64,000 nucleotides of DNA from Perilla frutescens (GCA_026008535.1 BRKX01000014.1:21846694-21910693); one strand, 5' to 3'. Counted from the stretch's first letter, positions 1 to 11,548 are shown. Numbers and translations: made by a program. Notes: generated from the sequence alone by a model not told the origin.

Positions 1-611
1 TGCCCCGAATCATGCTTGGATACCGCCTGACGGTATTGTGGGCGGTATCCGGGCAGTATTACACCTCCTCAGCGGTATTGTGAATTCCCACGCCAATTAG
101 AGGTGTATTGAATTAAATTATCCATTCTATATGACTTGAATATCAAACTACTATGTAATCTTTCAATTTATTATTGATTTTCCACTTGTGATGCTAAGCA
201 CTATACTCTTGGGATATTAGCACTACACTCTTGAGACATTAGTGTAGTATTGCAAGTGATCATTGACCTTGTAATTGAAAGCTTATATTATACACTCGTG
301 AGTCCATTACTTTTATAATGAGATAGAAAAAGAAGTAGGAGAATGTTTAATTGCTTTTTAAATTAGACAATCCTTCATTTTTAGCACTACACTCCTTCAT
401 AACATATACTTTTGCCACTCGTAAATCTTTTTCATATTGAAAATTTCATTCTTGTTAATGAGGAATTGAGATAAAATAAGATATTGTGACTCATACGAGC
501 CTACAATGATATCCTATAGTTAAATTCAATTATTTTGGATAAAAAAAATTGAGAGAAAATTGATGATACTGCCCGTATACCGTTCGTGGGCGGTAGCCGA
601 GCATGATTTGA

Positions 612-976
612 AATTTTCTGGCAATCATCACTAAAACGGTTATAACTTTCTCTTCGGTTGATATTTTTTGGAAATTCTCTTTTTGATGAAAACTAGACTC
701 GAACAGCTTTCCAACAAGGTATTACTCATAATCTAATTCCATTCCAATCAAAGTCGGTGATTTTTTCAATTTGGTACAATGTTCATGACCCATTTTTCGG
801 GCACTCGTTCGTAAAATGGTTATAACTTTTTTCATGAATATAATTTTGTCGAAATTCTTTTTTAGTTGAATCATATGATCAAATACCTTTAAAACCATAT
901 ATGGATCATCATATAATTCCTTTTCAATTAAATCCATTGTTTTTTTCAATTTGGAATTATATTCTCTACTTTTTTT
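612..976. repeat. Two diverged tandem copies of a ~185-nt unit
   Basis: Two consecutive blocks (about 612-798 and 799-976) share the same order of motifs: a GGCA-TCG-tAAAA-GGTTATAACTTT start, a GAAATTCT block, an ATaATTcc-TTcCAATcaaa block and an end with TTTTTTCAATTTGG. A third copy starts at about 978 and runs straight into the next repeat. Open frames on the minus strand across this block look like a by-product of the repeat, and I see no protein family in them. Confidence 0.6.
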
Positions 977-998
977 CGGGCAATCGTCCGTAAAATGG

Positions 999-1153
999 TA
1001 TAATGTCATACCGCTCACATATCGGCCGGTATAATGTCATACAACTCGAATACCGGTCGGTATAATGTGATACCGCTCGAATACCGGCCAGTATAATGTG
1101 ATACCGCTCGCATTCCGGCCGGTATAATGTGATATCGCCCGCATACCGCCGAA
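999..1153. repeat. 31-nt tandem repeat, 5 copies, CCGG core
   Basis: TATAATGTGATACCGCTCG followed by an ATACCGGCCGG-type core starts at 999, 1030, 1061, 1092 and 1123, an exact 31-nt period with point changes between copies. The core is palindromic. Related ACCG/CGGT fragments lie at 20-80, 565-595 and 1205-1255, so the array is the dense part of a wider repeat family. The remainder of 1-1500 is AT-rich with no gene visible. Confidence 0.8.
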
Positions 1154-1513
1154 TGTATAATATGGACGGTATTGAAATATTTCAACTCTATTTCGGTTCC
1201 TTTGCAATACCGCTGAGATACCGCCCGTATTAAAATTATGGGTTTCAAGCGGTATTTCATTTTCCGAGGTTTGAACACACACGTGAGAAATCACTTTACA
1301 TATTTATTAGTCTGATTTGAGCTGAAAAATGAGTACTTTTTCTTACCATTTCTGAAAAGTGAGAGGGCCCACCTTGGAATACATTGGAAAATGAAAAAGT
1401 AGAGATATATTAGACATAATGGGTATTTCTTGAATGTGTGTAACAAAGTGGGTAAAAGAGATTTTTAGTTAAGAGATATGGGTATTTAAATTTTGTCTAA
1501 ATGGATAAAAGTG

Positions 1514-1640
1514 GACAAAAGTAAATAGTAATTGGGAAAAAACAACAACTTTTAAAAATAGGTAGTTTGTTAGGCAATTTGTACTATTTTAGACTTGGTC
1601 CCCACACCCAATGATTGGCACATTGTACTTTTGGCAGACA
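1514..1640 (+). repeat. Left terminal inverted repeat of the MULE
   Basis: It starts with GACAAAAGTAAATA, then TGGGAAAAAACA and TTTGTACT blocks, which recur in the same order on the opposite strand at 12924 downwards. The match is imperfect, with small indels, which suggests an old or poorly homogenised pair of ends. Confidence 0.65.
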
Positions 1641-1689
1641 TTAAATGCACCTAACAGCCGAAACCCTAATTCTAAAAATGAAACCCTAA

Positions 1690-2160
1690 CAACCTCGATT
1701 ATATGTAGTAAGCCTCGATTAATTTTTAGCCTTGATTATTTTCTAAAAATCTCCTCGATTGAAATTCCAATATTCGATTAATTCATAGCCTCGATTAATT
1801 TCCTAAGTTGAGCCTCGATTATGATCATTTAAGAAGAATTGATGATTTAAATATCAATTCTCCTGAAATCGATGCTTCATCGATTAATTATGTATTAATA
1901 GATGCTTCCTAGATTAATTTTTAATAAGCATAGATTAAGAAAAAACTATCCTATTCGATTAATTCATAGCCTCGATTAATTTCCTAAGTTGAGCCTCGAT
2001 TATGATCATTTAAGAAGAATTGATGATTTAAATATCAATTCTCCTGAAATCGATGCTTCATCGATTAATTTTTAATAAGCATAGATTAAGAAAAAACTAT
2101 CCTCGATTTCTTTTTTAACATTGCCTCGATTAGATTTTTAAAATTTCATCGATTATTTTT
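1690..2160. repeat. Outer left repeat block rich in CCTCGATT, with a 181-nt duplication
   Basis: CCTCGATTA or ATCGATTA motifs recur every 20-40 nt. A segment of about 119 nt at 1771-1889 is repeated at 1952-2070 (offset 181). A second shared piece containing AAGCATAGATTAAG follows each copy. A similar block lies at the other end of the element (12060-12725), in the mirrored position. Confidence 0.7.
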
Positions 2161-2404
2161 AAAATAATTGAGACCTTCTTTCCAAAAGAATGGAGGCAAT
2201 GTTCCCTACAATTAATCATGATTTTTTAGTGAATGCATTTATTTCTTGTGTAAGGTAGGTACTCAGTTTCAATAAATAAAAAGAAAAGGTTGTTGGCTTC
2301 ATTAAATGAAAAGAAGGGGAAGGTAGGACCGAATTAATGAAAAGAAGGGGATGTTGTACCGAATTAAATACATTCTAATGTTTTACAACGAGGTAGGTGA
2401 AATT

Positions 2405-2610
2405 TCTGAATAAATAGATGTAGAATCCGGAGCTCATTCACACTACAATACAAATCTCATTCACAAAAATCATACAAGTTTTTATTCACACTACACTACA
2501 AATCGACGAAGAATAGCAAAAGTTGGAGAAATTTATTCGAGCAAGGGGCGAAAGAAAGATTTTTCTGGAGAAAAAAATAGTGCACGAAAATTTTCACCCA
2601 TTTTCAAAGG
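2405..2610 (+). promoter_or_regulatory. Probable promoter and leader exon of the transposase gene
   Basis: A TATA-like AATAAATAG lies near 2410, followed by CA-rich pyrimidine leader sequence (2435 onward) and a plausible splice donor AAG|GTACG at 2608-2613. The matching acceptor would be TCCAG at 4241-4245, immediately before an ATG. This makes the AATCGATT array a 1.6-kb 5' intron. It is inferred from signals only; no transcript was seen. Confidence 0.4.
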
Positions 2611-3004
2611 TACGTTTTGTACTCCATTTTTTTGAACTTATTTTGCAAATATCTATTATTTTGATTATATATTGCATGTGTTGTTAGATTTACTTTGAAA
2701 ATAGGTGACATTGAGTGATACGGCCTTTTTTTGGAATTGGTTGTTACTGTTTAATTTAAGTCAGTAATTTAGGTTAATTGTTGTTGGTTTTGAATTTAGT
2801 CGATGTTTATGTGATTTTGAGGGTTGTATAATGTTAAACTAAATATAATCGATGCTGTTATAGAAGCGTTTAGGCTGTGAAAAATTATTCGATGCCTTCA
2901 TTTTTATAATCGATGCCGTAGAATATAATCGATTAGTGCCTTGATTGATTATTTGATCTTAATTGTGGTTTATTTGTTTTTAATTGTGGATTATTTGTTG
3001 TTAA

Positions 3005-4125
3005 TCGATGACTAGCTTTCTATCGAGGAGCATAAAACATAATCGAGGAGCATAAAAAACAATCGAGGCCTTCCTCGATAATTATAAAAATAATCGAGGC
3101 CTTCCTCGATTAAATTACAAAAACGAAAACTAATCGAGGCCTTCCTCGATTAATTTGAAAAATAAAAACTAATCGATTAGTTAAAAAAATTAATCGAGTT
3201 ACTAATCGATTAATTTAAGAAACAAAAACTAAATCGAGTCACTAATCGATTAATTAAAACAAACTAATCGATTAATAGTTTAAAAAAAACTAATCGAGTA
3301 GTCCTTTAATTAAAAACAAACGAATCGATTAATAATAATTTTAATAAAAACTAATCGATTAGTAGTTTAATTAAAAACAAACTAATCGATTAATAATTTG
3401 AAAAAAAACTAATCGATTAATAGTTTAATTAAAACTAATCGATTAGTAGTTTAATAAAAAAAATAAACTAATCGATTAATAGTTTAAAAAAAAACTAATC
3501 GATTAGTCCATTAATTAAAAACAAACGAATCGATTAATAATAATTTTAATAAAAACTAATCGATTAGTAGTTTAATTAAAAACAAACTAATCGATTAATA
3601 ATTTGAAAAAAAACTAATCGATTAATAGTTTAATTAAAACTAATCGATTAGTAGTTTAATAAAAAAACAAACTAATCGATTAATAGTTTAAAAAAAAAAC
3701 TAATCGATTAGTCCATTAATTAAAAATAAACTAATCGATTAATAATAATTTGAATAAAAACTAATCGATTAGTAGTTTAATTAAAAACAAACTAATCGAT
3801 TAATAATTTGAAAAAAAAAACTAATCGATTAATAGTTTAATTAAAACTAATCGATTAGTAATTTAATAAAAAAAACAAACTAATCGATTAATAATTTGAA
3901 AAAAAAACTAATCGATTAATAGTTTAATTAAAACTAATCGATTAGTAGTTTAATAAAAAAACAAACTAATCGATTAATAGTTTAAAAAAAACTAATCGAT
4001 TAGTCCATTAATTAAAAATAAACTAATCGATTAATAATTTTAATAAAAACTAATCGTTTAGTACTTTAATTAGAAACAAACTAATCGATAAATAATTTGA
4101 AAAAAAACTAATCGATTAATAGAGG
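3005..4125. repeat. Left AATCGATT palindrome array with higher-order structure
   Basis: CTAATCGATTA-type palindromes are spaced every 20-30 nt in otherwise nearly pure A/T spacers. A higher-order unit is marked by the variant TTAGTCC, at about 3301, 3506, 3711 and 4003, giving a 205-nt period (the last step is longer). Almost the only CG dinucleotides are those inside ATCGAT. The 5' part (3010-3120) instead carries ATCGAGG-CCTTCCTCGAT hairpin units. The same two unit types appear in reverse order on the other side at 9828-11190. Confidence 0.85.
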
Positions 4126-4127
4126 CT

Positions 4128-4206
4128 TGGGGTTTATAGGGTTTTAGGGTTTACGTTTAGGGTTTAGTGTTTTATAGGGTTTAGGGTTTAAGAGGGTTTA
4201 GGGTTA
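4128..4206 (+). repeat. Interstitial telomere-like TTTAGGG repeats
   Basis: Degenerate copies of the plant telomere unit (TTTAGGG, TTTATAGGG, TTTTAGGG) fill about 80 nt between the palindrome array and the presumed splice acceptor at 4245. They run in one orientation. The mirrored position on the right side of the element has no such block. Confidence 0.75.
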
Positions 4207-4245
4207 AATTGTGATCTCATGTAGCATTGTTTATAAATTGTCCAG

Positions 4246-6833
4246 ATGGTTAGACGCCGCATTATTGTACGTCACAGTGGACGATGGGAGAGATCATAAT
4301 ATGTAGATGGGGACGAACAACTCGTGACGATGTCATCCGATAAGCTGTGTTTTAGCTCACTGGTGAGGGAGGTTCACAAGTTGTTGCGGACTGACCCGAA
4401 CAGGATCGAGTATGAATTATTTTACCTCACCAGCACCAATACTGGCAGACGGATCAGAGCATCTTTGCAAGATGATGGAGATTTGCTCGATTTGCTTCAC
4501 GAGCAGACTACTGAGCTGGTCGTGTACGTGATTTCAAGACAGTTGGAGGGTTCTAGAGTCGGACCATCTATGAGGGATGACTATGTTCCCTACTTTTCAC
4601 ATGCAGAGACGCATGGTCCTACTGCAGAAGAAGAGGGAGAAGGAGAAGAAGAGGGAGAAGAAGAAGAACAAGAACAAGAAGAGGTGAATGATAGAACGAG
4701 GTTGGTGGAGTCACTGTTGACAGAATTCAGTGGCTGGCTTCGTTCTTCTGCTGATCGTACAGACAAATTGCTGTGCTTGACGGGAGTCGTCCCACCATCT
4801 ATCACTGGTGTTCCGTTTAGATCTGACGGGCCTTCGAGCAATTGGGTGGTTCCTCTTGCTGACTGGGACATTGCGGGCCCACTATCTTGGGATGAGGGAC
4901 AAGCACCAGACTCAGATTCACTTCACCAGGGAGCTATTTTTCGGACGAAGGAGGATCTCGCCCTGGCAGTCGGTATCTATCACATGCAGAATCGAGTGGA
5001 GTATGCCGTGTATCGCTTGAATAGGTCACGATTGGGCTATGTTTGCAAGCATGGCGGTGATTGCCCGTTCAAGTGCTTTGCGGTTGCTGATGGGCATATG
5101 TGGAGAATATACAAGTTCAACGGCACTCACACATGCCATCTTGATATGGGTCGAATTGCTCCGCGACAGGTACCTGCACGAGTGCTCGGAAAATACTTTG
5201 CTCGTAGATTGGTGGACGAGCGGGTTGTTCTGAAGTCGAAGGAGATGATGGCGGAGCTTGTGCGTGAGTTTGGCATCCACATCGACTACAGCTTCGCTCT
5301 GCGCACGAGGAACATTGCCATTCATATGGTATATGGAGACTTTGACAAGTCCTACGCACAGTTGCCCGCTTTCCTTCACACTCTGCAATTGATGAATCCG
5401 GGAACTGTAGTAGACATGGAGATCACGAGTGATGGTCGGTTCAAGCATTCATTCCTTGCTCTCGGTGCGTGTGTCAGTGCATTTCTCCAGTACGCTCGTC
5501 CAGTGCTTGTGATCGATGGGACCCACCTGAAGGGAAAGAACAAGGGTGTTCTTTTTGTCGCTGTGACGAAGGACGGAAACGAACAGATCTTACCTGTTGC
5601 AGTTGGGCTCGGACCGATAGAGAACGACGAATCTTGGATATGGTTCCTGGCCCACTTGCACATGGCTCTGGGTGACATAGATGATCTTCTCATCGTTTCG
5701 GATCAGCATCAAAGCATTAAAAATGCTGTGGAGGCCGTCTTCCTGAGAGCGACGCACGGACTGTGCTACTACCATTTGAAGAATAAGATGACGAAGAGAG
5801 GGAAACACGTGACGACGCTATTTCAGGAGGCTGCCTACGCATATCGGAGAGACACCTTCCGGGAGAGTATGTCGACGTTGGAGCAGGTCTGTCCAAATGC
5901 ATATCAAAAGCTATGTAATATTGGCCCAGTGCATTGGGCTCGTTCACACTGTCCCGTACGGCGCTACGGGTTTATGACATCTAATGCCGCGGAGAGTCTC
6001 AATGCTCGTCTGTTGTGGGCGAGGAGGTTACCTGTTTGCTCGCTGCTGGAGATGTTTAGATCAATTGTTAAGCAGTGGTTCGTCGAGCGACGTGCGGCAG
6101 CACAGAGCTCAAATCATGTGTTGACTGATGGCATCGCGCTGAAGCTTTCGGGGAACGTCGATAAGGGACGCTGCTATGCCGTGCGGCCCACTACATTAGC
6201 AACTTTATGGAAAGTCGAGGTTGGGAGGGAGGTCTACATGGTCGATCTTCAGAACCGGACCTGTGACTGTCGTGAGTTCGAGCTGGACTTGATCCCCTGT
6301 TCTCACGCGGCAGCGGTCATCTGGTATGATATTTAAATGTCTATTTGTTCTTATTTTCTTACATGTAGCTAATCGAGTGTGTTGAACTTTATTTTCCCTT
6401 TCGTAGTTGTACTGGTGCGGCTATATATGATTATGTGGACAGGTGTTACAAGGCGGAGAGCTTGGTAGGCATGTATAATTCGGTCATCAGGGGTCTGCCT
6501 CATCCAGAACAATGGATTATGCCCGATGCATTTGGAGCACGAGTGGTCTTGGCGTCAGATATCAGACGACGTGCTGGGCGTCCGTCTACATCCAGAGCTC
6601 GAGCCCCGTTTGAGGCCTCGTCTAGTGCACGGAGACAGTTTTGCACTAGATGCCATGGACAGGGGCACAACAGGCGCGTATGCACATCCCATTTGCCTAT
6701 TGGCGGTGTTGATCTGAATTCACCGCCCGAAGATGTTCTGCGGAGAAGGGCACCGAAGAAGTGTAGCATTTGCGGTAATACGGAGCATACACGTCCTACA
6801 TGTCCTATTCGATTGTCGGCCGACGAGCATTAG
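4246..6833 (+). CDS. MURA-like MULE transposase (two coding exons; in-frame stop near the N-terminus)
   Basis: This is the DDE transposase that would cut and paste the MULE. The open part is 4324-6323 joined to 6407-6833, 808 aa. The intron 6324-6406 (GTATG...TCGTAG) restores the family's usual reading after the SWIM finger, whereas reading through gives an early stop at 6334. Residue numbers count from the ATG at 4324. An acidic Glu run lies at about 100-120; a Mutator-type Cys/His DNA-binding region at about 203-275; the MULE catalytic domain has Asp398 (IDGTH), Asp460 (SDQH), the C-x2-H motif 481-484 and a likely Glu557 (NAAES); the SWIM zinc finger is C647, C649, C659, H661; two CCHC zinc knuckles are at the C-terminus. 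Upstream, an in-frame ATG at 4246 just after the likely acceptor gives family-like sequence but meets TAA at 4297-4299. Translation could restart at 4324, or the copy may be dead. Confidence 0.9.
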
Positions 6834-7002
6834 TCGATTAAATGAAGTTGTTGTGTTTTTACGAAACAACTTATTTTGTCATGAATCAGATTATTTTGTC
6901 ACTAAGCAACTTGTTTTGTCACGAGAAGTCCTCTTTCACAAAAACATTTACATTAATCAAGTTCATGTACAAAATGAACAAAAACACCACATAAGTCATA
7001 GT

Positions 7003-10000
7003 CTACTCATGTACTGCCTGGATCAAAGTCAATGAATATATCCGAGCCCCTATAACCTTCCGATACTCATGTACTGCCTGCTCCAATATAGCGGGTGGAG
7101 GTCCTGCACCCAATAGCCGCTCCACGTACATACAGGCATATACCCCACAACTCGTGGAGTCGACCTGCACGTACTGATCCGGTATAGACTTGTCCAGGGT
7201 CATCGCAAAAGCACATCGGGGCGGCATCGGACGACCCTCCCAAAAACCGGCACATATGAGTAGGCGTGGAAGTAGGCGGAGTAGGGGCATCAACTCTCTA
7301 TCTCGCCTCTCATACTCTACGCGGTCGCTCGGATCGTCCATCTGAAATAGTAGTGAGTCGTATAACTCTACTACCCAATCAGAAAAGCGGATACGAACCA
7401 CTACCCAGTGCTCACCTGAGACGTCACATACCACGATAGCCTACAACATAAAACCGGGATCATACCAAGATTGACGTCAGCAAATAATATATGACAATAT
7501 ATTATTTGCTTGTGAAGCCCACTTACATAAGCACGCCCCTTCCATGCCACCTGATACCGCCCATCACTGCCCTGGATCCGCTGTATCAGGCCCTCTGCAG
7601 GTCTCCACCGCCGGTAGTCATCATCCCCGTATGTCTCGCTGCACAGGGGATCAATAGGATGAAGGATCTTCCATGCTCCGACGAGGGCCTCCTGCAAAAA
7701 TTGAATCACGATTATGACCGAAGTAAAAAAAGACTAACTAACAATGTTTTGCAAAAAACATTCAAACAAGTACTTGAACTCACATATAGTCCGGTATTAG
7801 CCACCGCTGTCGGACAACCAGGGTTCCTCTTTACTCGTCGAGCAATCGCGCTCAGAAAGTAGCTCATGTGCACATCCTTCAACTCATTCCCCGAATCCTC
7901 AAGCTCGTCAAACCAGGACTGCCGCAGGCGAGCGCTGTTTAAGTAGAGCTGAACAACTGCTTGCGGACCCTGAAGTCTGAATCGTGAGTAGGAGACCTGG
8001 AGGCTGCTATCATCCATGCCATTCATGAGCTGATAGGTCGCGCTAAAACCACCATGGGGTGGAGCCGAAGTGCTAGGACCCTCCTGGACTACGGTGGGCT
8101 GTGGAGCCCTCACGCCAGGTGGGCTGGGGTCCGGGCTGTGGCGGGCTCTAACGTCAGACGTGGATGATCTCCGGGCACGGCTAGTCCTCCCACCTAATGC
8201 CCGATCAATAGCCCGGTCCACGTACTCCTGGACATGGGGCGCAATAGTCGTATCAATAAGCTCCTGGACACGAGGCATCACTCGATCCACAACCCTCTGA
8301 ATGAAACTCTCTGAGGGCTCTCTGCTGCTCGGCGTGCGATCCCTCCTCGAACGCTTCATTCCCCAAGCTCGAGGAGGGCTCTCTGGATCAATCGAATCTG
8401 CTGTGTGCACTGGTGCATCCTCAGTGGGGGGCGGCGCTCCAGTCTCAGTATGATCTGGCTCGTCCCTCAATGCCCGGCTACTCGAGGGTCGACTGGTCTC
8501 CTGACGGCCCGTCTGTGGTGTCCGAGCAGCTCTGGTGCCTCGTGCTGATGGAGGGACAACCTCCTCTGCCAAAGTGGAACAACAAGATGCCACATTTGCA
8601 AGTATCTTCTTCTTGTTCCCGGATCGAGCGGGAACAAATCTCACGCTCTGAGCTCCAGGCTCCAACTGCATGCTCATGTAATATGAAGTTGCCGTCTCCT
8701 CGGGAGATGGCTCTAACATAACCACACGTGACTGCATGAAAATAATAATAACATAATTAAGATGAATTAACAAATATAGATCGAAGATTCTAAATATATC
8801 AAGAAACATCAAAACGTACCGCTCGCTGTAATAAGGTGGCTGGGTCGGTGGTAGAGAGACTGAATGTCCACCTCAAACATCGAGGCACAGTGAGCTGTCC
8901 ACTATGCACACCAGCCTCACTAGCCAACTCCGGTATCACCTCACAAGCCCATACCTGTAAAGTGGATTAATGGATTAGTTACGTATTCACTTGATCCTCA
9001 ACTAATTTAGAACAATTAAATTTAAACTAATTACCTGGAGTGCCCAAATCGGCCCGTAAAAATGATACTGTCCCGATCCTTTCCCGCCCATAGCCTCTCG
9101 TGTCCTGGGAACGAGGCCAATGTAGTGCATCAACGACTGGTAAGAATATGCACCCCATGGAAACGAGTTCCATCGCTCCACATCCTCCGCTAGCGCCCAC
9201 ACCCATGGATCCACCGCCCGATACTGATCTAGGCACAGAATCATCCGGTATACGAACAATATGTTCGCAACCTTCACATAATCCGCAGTGTCTCTGGCCA
9301 TCCCCAGTTTTGTGAACCTGTCCTCCATCTGTTTGATTGTCGTACGCTTCCCTTCGAATAAACGGTGGTACACCGATCTCCTCGGAACAATATGTGTGTC
9401 ATGAGGATCGAATGTCGAGCTGCCGAATCGTAAACCTGACACCAAGGCGTACTCACTCGGACCGAACCGCAGCTGGGAACGATGAATGTGAAACCATGCC
9501 TCCAGCCCCACACGTGCACGATCCAGCGCGTGCACCTCGAACGTCATCACCACCTCTGTAGTCCAGAAAATATCCGAAACAGCCCGATCTGAATAGTCGC
9601 ATGGCGTCATCACCAATCGCGAGCAGTGTGTCTCTAATCGTGTCAATAACACCTGGGATGGTGTACACGACGACCGAGGGCGTCCGGCTCCGTAACGGTA
9701 GTCTAACCCAATCAATCTAACAACATTTTCAAAATTAAAACTAATAAAGTAAATTCTTTTAATATTTCATATAAATTGGAATTTCTTAAAATTTAATTTT
9801 AGGCTTTTTTAGTTTTTTTTTTTTAAAATTATTAATCGATTATTTTTTTTAAATTATTAATCGATTAGTTTTAATTAAACTATTAATTGATTATTTTTTC
9901 TTAAAATTATTAATTGATTAGTTTGTTTTTAATTTAAGTACTAATCGATTAGTTTTTCTTAAAACTATTAATCGATTACTTTGTTTTTTATTAAACTACT

Positions 10001-11548
10001 AATCGATTAGTTTTTTTTTAATTATTAATCGATTAGTTTTTTTTAATTAGTAATCGATTAGTTTTAATTAAATTATTAATCGATTAGTTTTAATTAAACT
10101 ATTAATCGATTAGTTTTAATTAAACTACTAATCGATTAGTTTTTTTTAAATTATTAATCGATAAGTTTGTTTTTTAATTAAAGTACTAATCGATTAGTTT
10201 TTTTAAATTATTAATCGATAAGTTTGTTTTTTAATTAAAGTACTAATCGATTATTTTTTTTAAATTATTAATCGAGTAGTTTATTTTTAATTAAAGTACT
10301 AATCGATTAGTTTTTCTTAAAACTATTAATCGATTAGTTTGTTTTTAATTAAACTACTAATCGATTAGTTTTAATTAAATTATTAATCGATTAGTTTTAA
10401 TTAAATTCTTAATCGATTAGTTTTAAAAAAACCATTAATCGATTAGTGCCTTGATTAATTTTTCTTAATTATTAATCGATTATTTTTTGTTTAATTAAAC
10501 TACTAATGCATTAGTTTTTTTTAAAAAAATTAATCAATTAGTTTGTTTTTAATTAAAGTACTAATCGATTAGTTTGTTTTTAATTAAAAAACTAATCGAT
10601 TAGTTTTTTTTAATTATTAATCCATTAGTTTGTTTTTAATTAAAATATTAATCAATTAATTCCTCGATTGTTTTTTTTTTTACTTAATCGATTAATGCCA
10701 CAATTAATTTTTTAATTAATCGATTAGTGCATTGATTAATTTTTCTTATTTAATATATTTGTGCCTTGATTAATTTTTTTTAATTAATCGATTAGTGACT
10801 CGATTTAGTTTTTGTTTCTAAAATTAATCGATTAGTTACTCGATTAATTTTTTTTAATTAATCGATTAGTTTTTGTTTTTCAAATTAATCGATGAAGGTC
10901 TCGATTAGTTTTTATTTTTGTAATTTAATCGAGGAAGGCCTCGATTATTATTATTATTATAATTATCGAGGAAGGCCTCGATGAAGGACTGGATTTAGTT
11001 TTTGTTTCTAAAATTAATCGATTAGTTACTCGATTAATTTTTTTTAATTAATCGATTGGTTTTTGTTTTTGAAATTAATCGATGAAGGCCTCGATTAGTT
11101 TTTATTTTTGTAATTTAATCGAGGAAGGCCTCGATTATTATTATAATTATCGAGGAAGGCCTCGATTATATTTTATGCTCCTCGATTAATTTCTAACAAC
11201 AAATAACCCACATTTAACAACAAATAACCCACAATTAATAGCAAATAATCAATCAATAATACCTAGGGCCATGGTAATTAAAACAATAAGCCGCGACTAA
11301 CAATACCTAAACCATGATTAATTTCAACAATCACTATTAGCATAATATTTTTCGCTTAATTTTTTGGAAGGCATCGCTTATTCTTATTTTTAATGAAGGC
11401 ATCGAATATATCAATGATGGCATCGATTAATTTTTCATAACCTAAATCGACAAATTCAACAAATTTAAAAGGAACCCAAATTCAACAAATTTAAAAGGAA
11501 CCCTACTTGAGAAGATGAGGTCTCCGGTCCAAGGGGTGCTCGCTCCAT
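7003..11548 (-). CDS. DUF1985 + Ulp1-like (C48) cysteine protease gene of the MULE, with apparent frameshift
   Basis: Exons on the minus strand: 11548-11507 (first exon, inferred), 9716-9035, 8954-8820, 8731-7784, 7691-7527, 7440-7003; all introns from the second onward are GT-AG and phase 0. The 9.0-9.7 kb exon is a DUF1985 domain (FGYFLD, then RFGPSEYALVSGLRFG). The 8.7-7.8 kb exon is Pro/Ser/Arg-rich linker. The last exon is the Ulp1 catalytic part, with His codon at 7410-7408 (GEHW), Asp at 7359-7357 (LYDS) and Cys at 7149-7147 (TSCGVY). Family members remove SUMO-like modifiers; the role in transposition is unknown. FGYFLD is in a different frame from RFGPSEYALV, so a 1-nt shift or a missed splice lies at about 9540-9600. 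The inferred first intron holds the right palindrome array. Confidence 0.8.
9828..11190. repeat. Right AATCGATT palindrome array
   Basis: ATTAATCGATTAGTTT-type units in T-rich spacers form the mirror image of the left array. Near 10860-11165 the unit changes to ATCGAGGAAGGCCTCGAT hairpins; a segment around 10805-10980 is repeated at about 10992-11160. CG is again almost confined to the palindromes. The array lies between the inferred first exon and the DUF1985 exon of the minus-strand gene. Confidence 0.85.

Noticed and set aside
722..1294. Open frames of 85-98 codons on the minus strand
   Set aside because: They run through tandem repeats (the ~185-nt and 31-nt units) and mirror the repeat period; no domain or codon pattern supports a gene.
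1491..1502. TTTTGTCTAAAT as target duplication of the MULE (with 12918-12929)
   Set aside because: The right copy overlaps the terminal inverted repeat by 7 bases, and the left copy lies 11 bases outside the repeat, so it does not fit a simple duplication.
3005..4125. Palindrome array as a CRISPR array
   Set aside because: Spacers are not unique or constant in length, and they repeat at a higher-order period; the surroundings are eukaryotic transposon genes.
7491..9561. Several + strand frames of 70-120 codons across the protease gene
   Set aside because: They are antisense shadows of GC-rich exons of the minus-strand DUF1985/Ulp1 gene.
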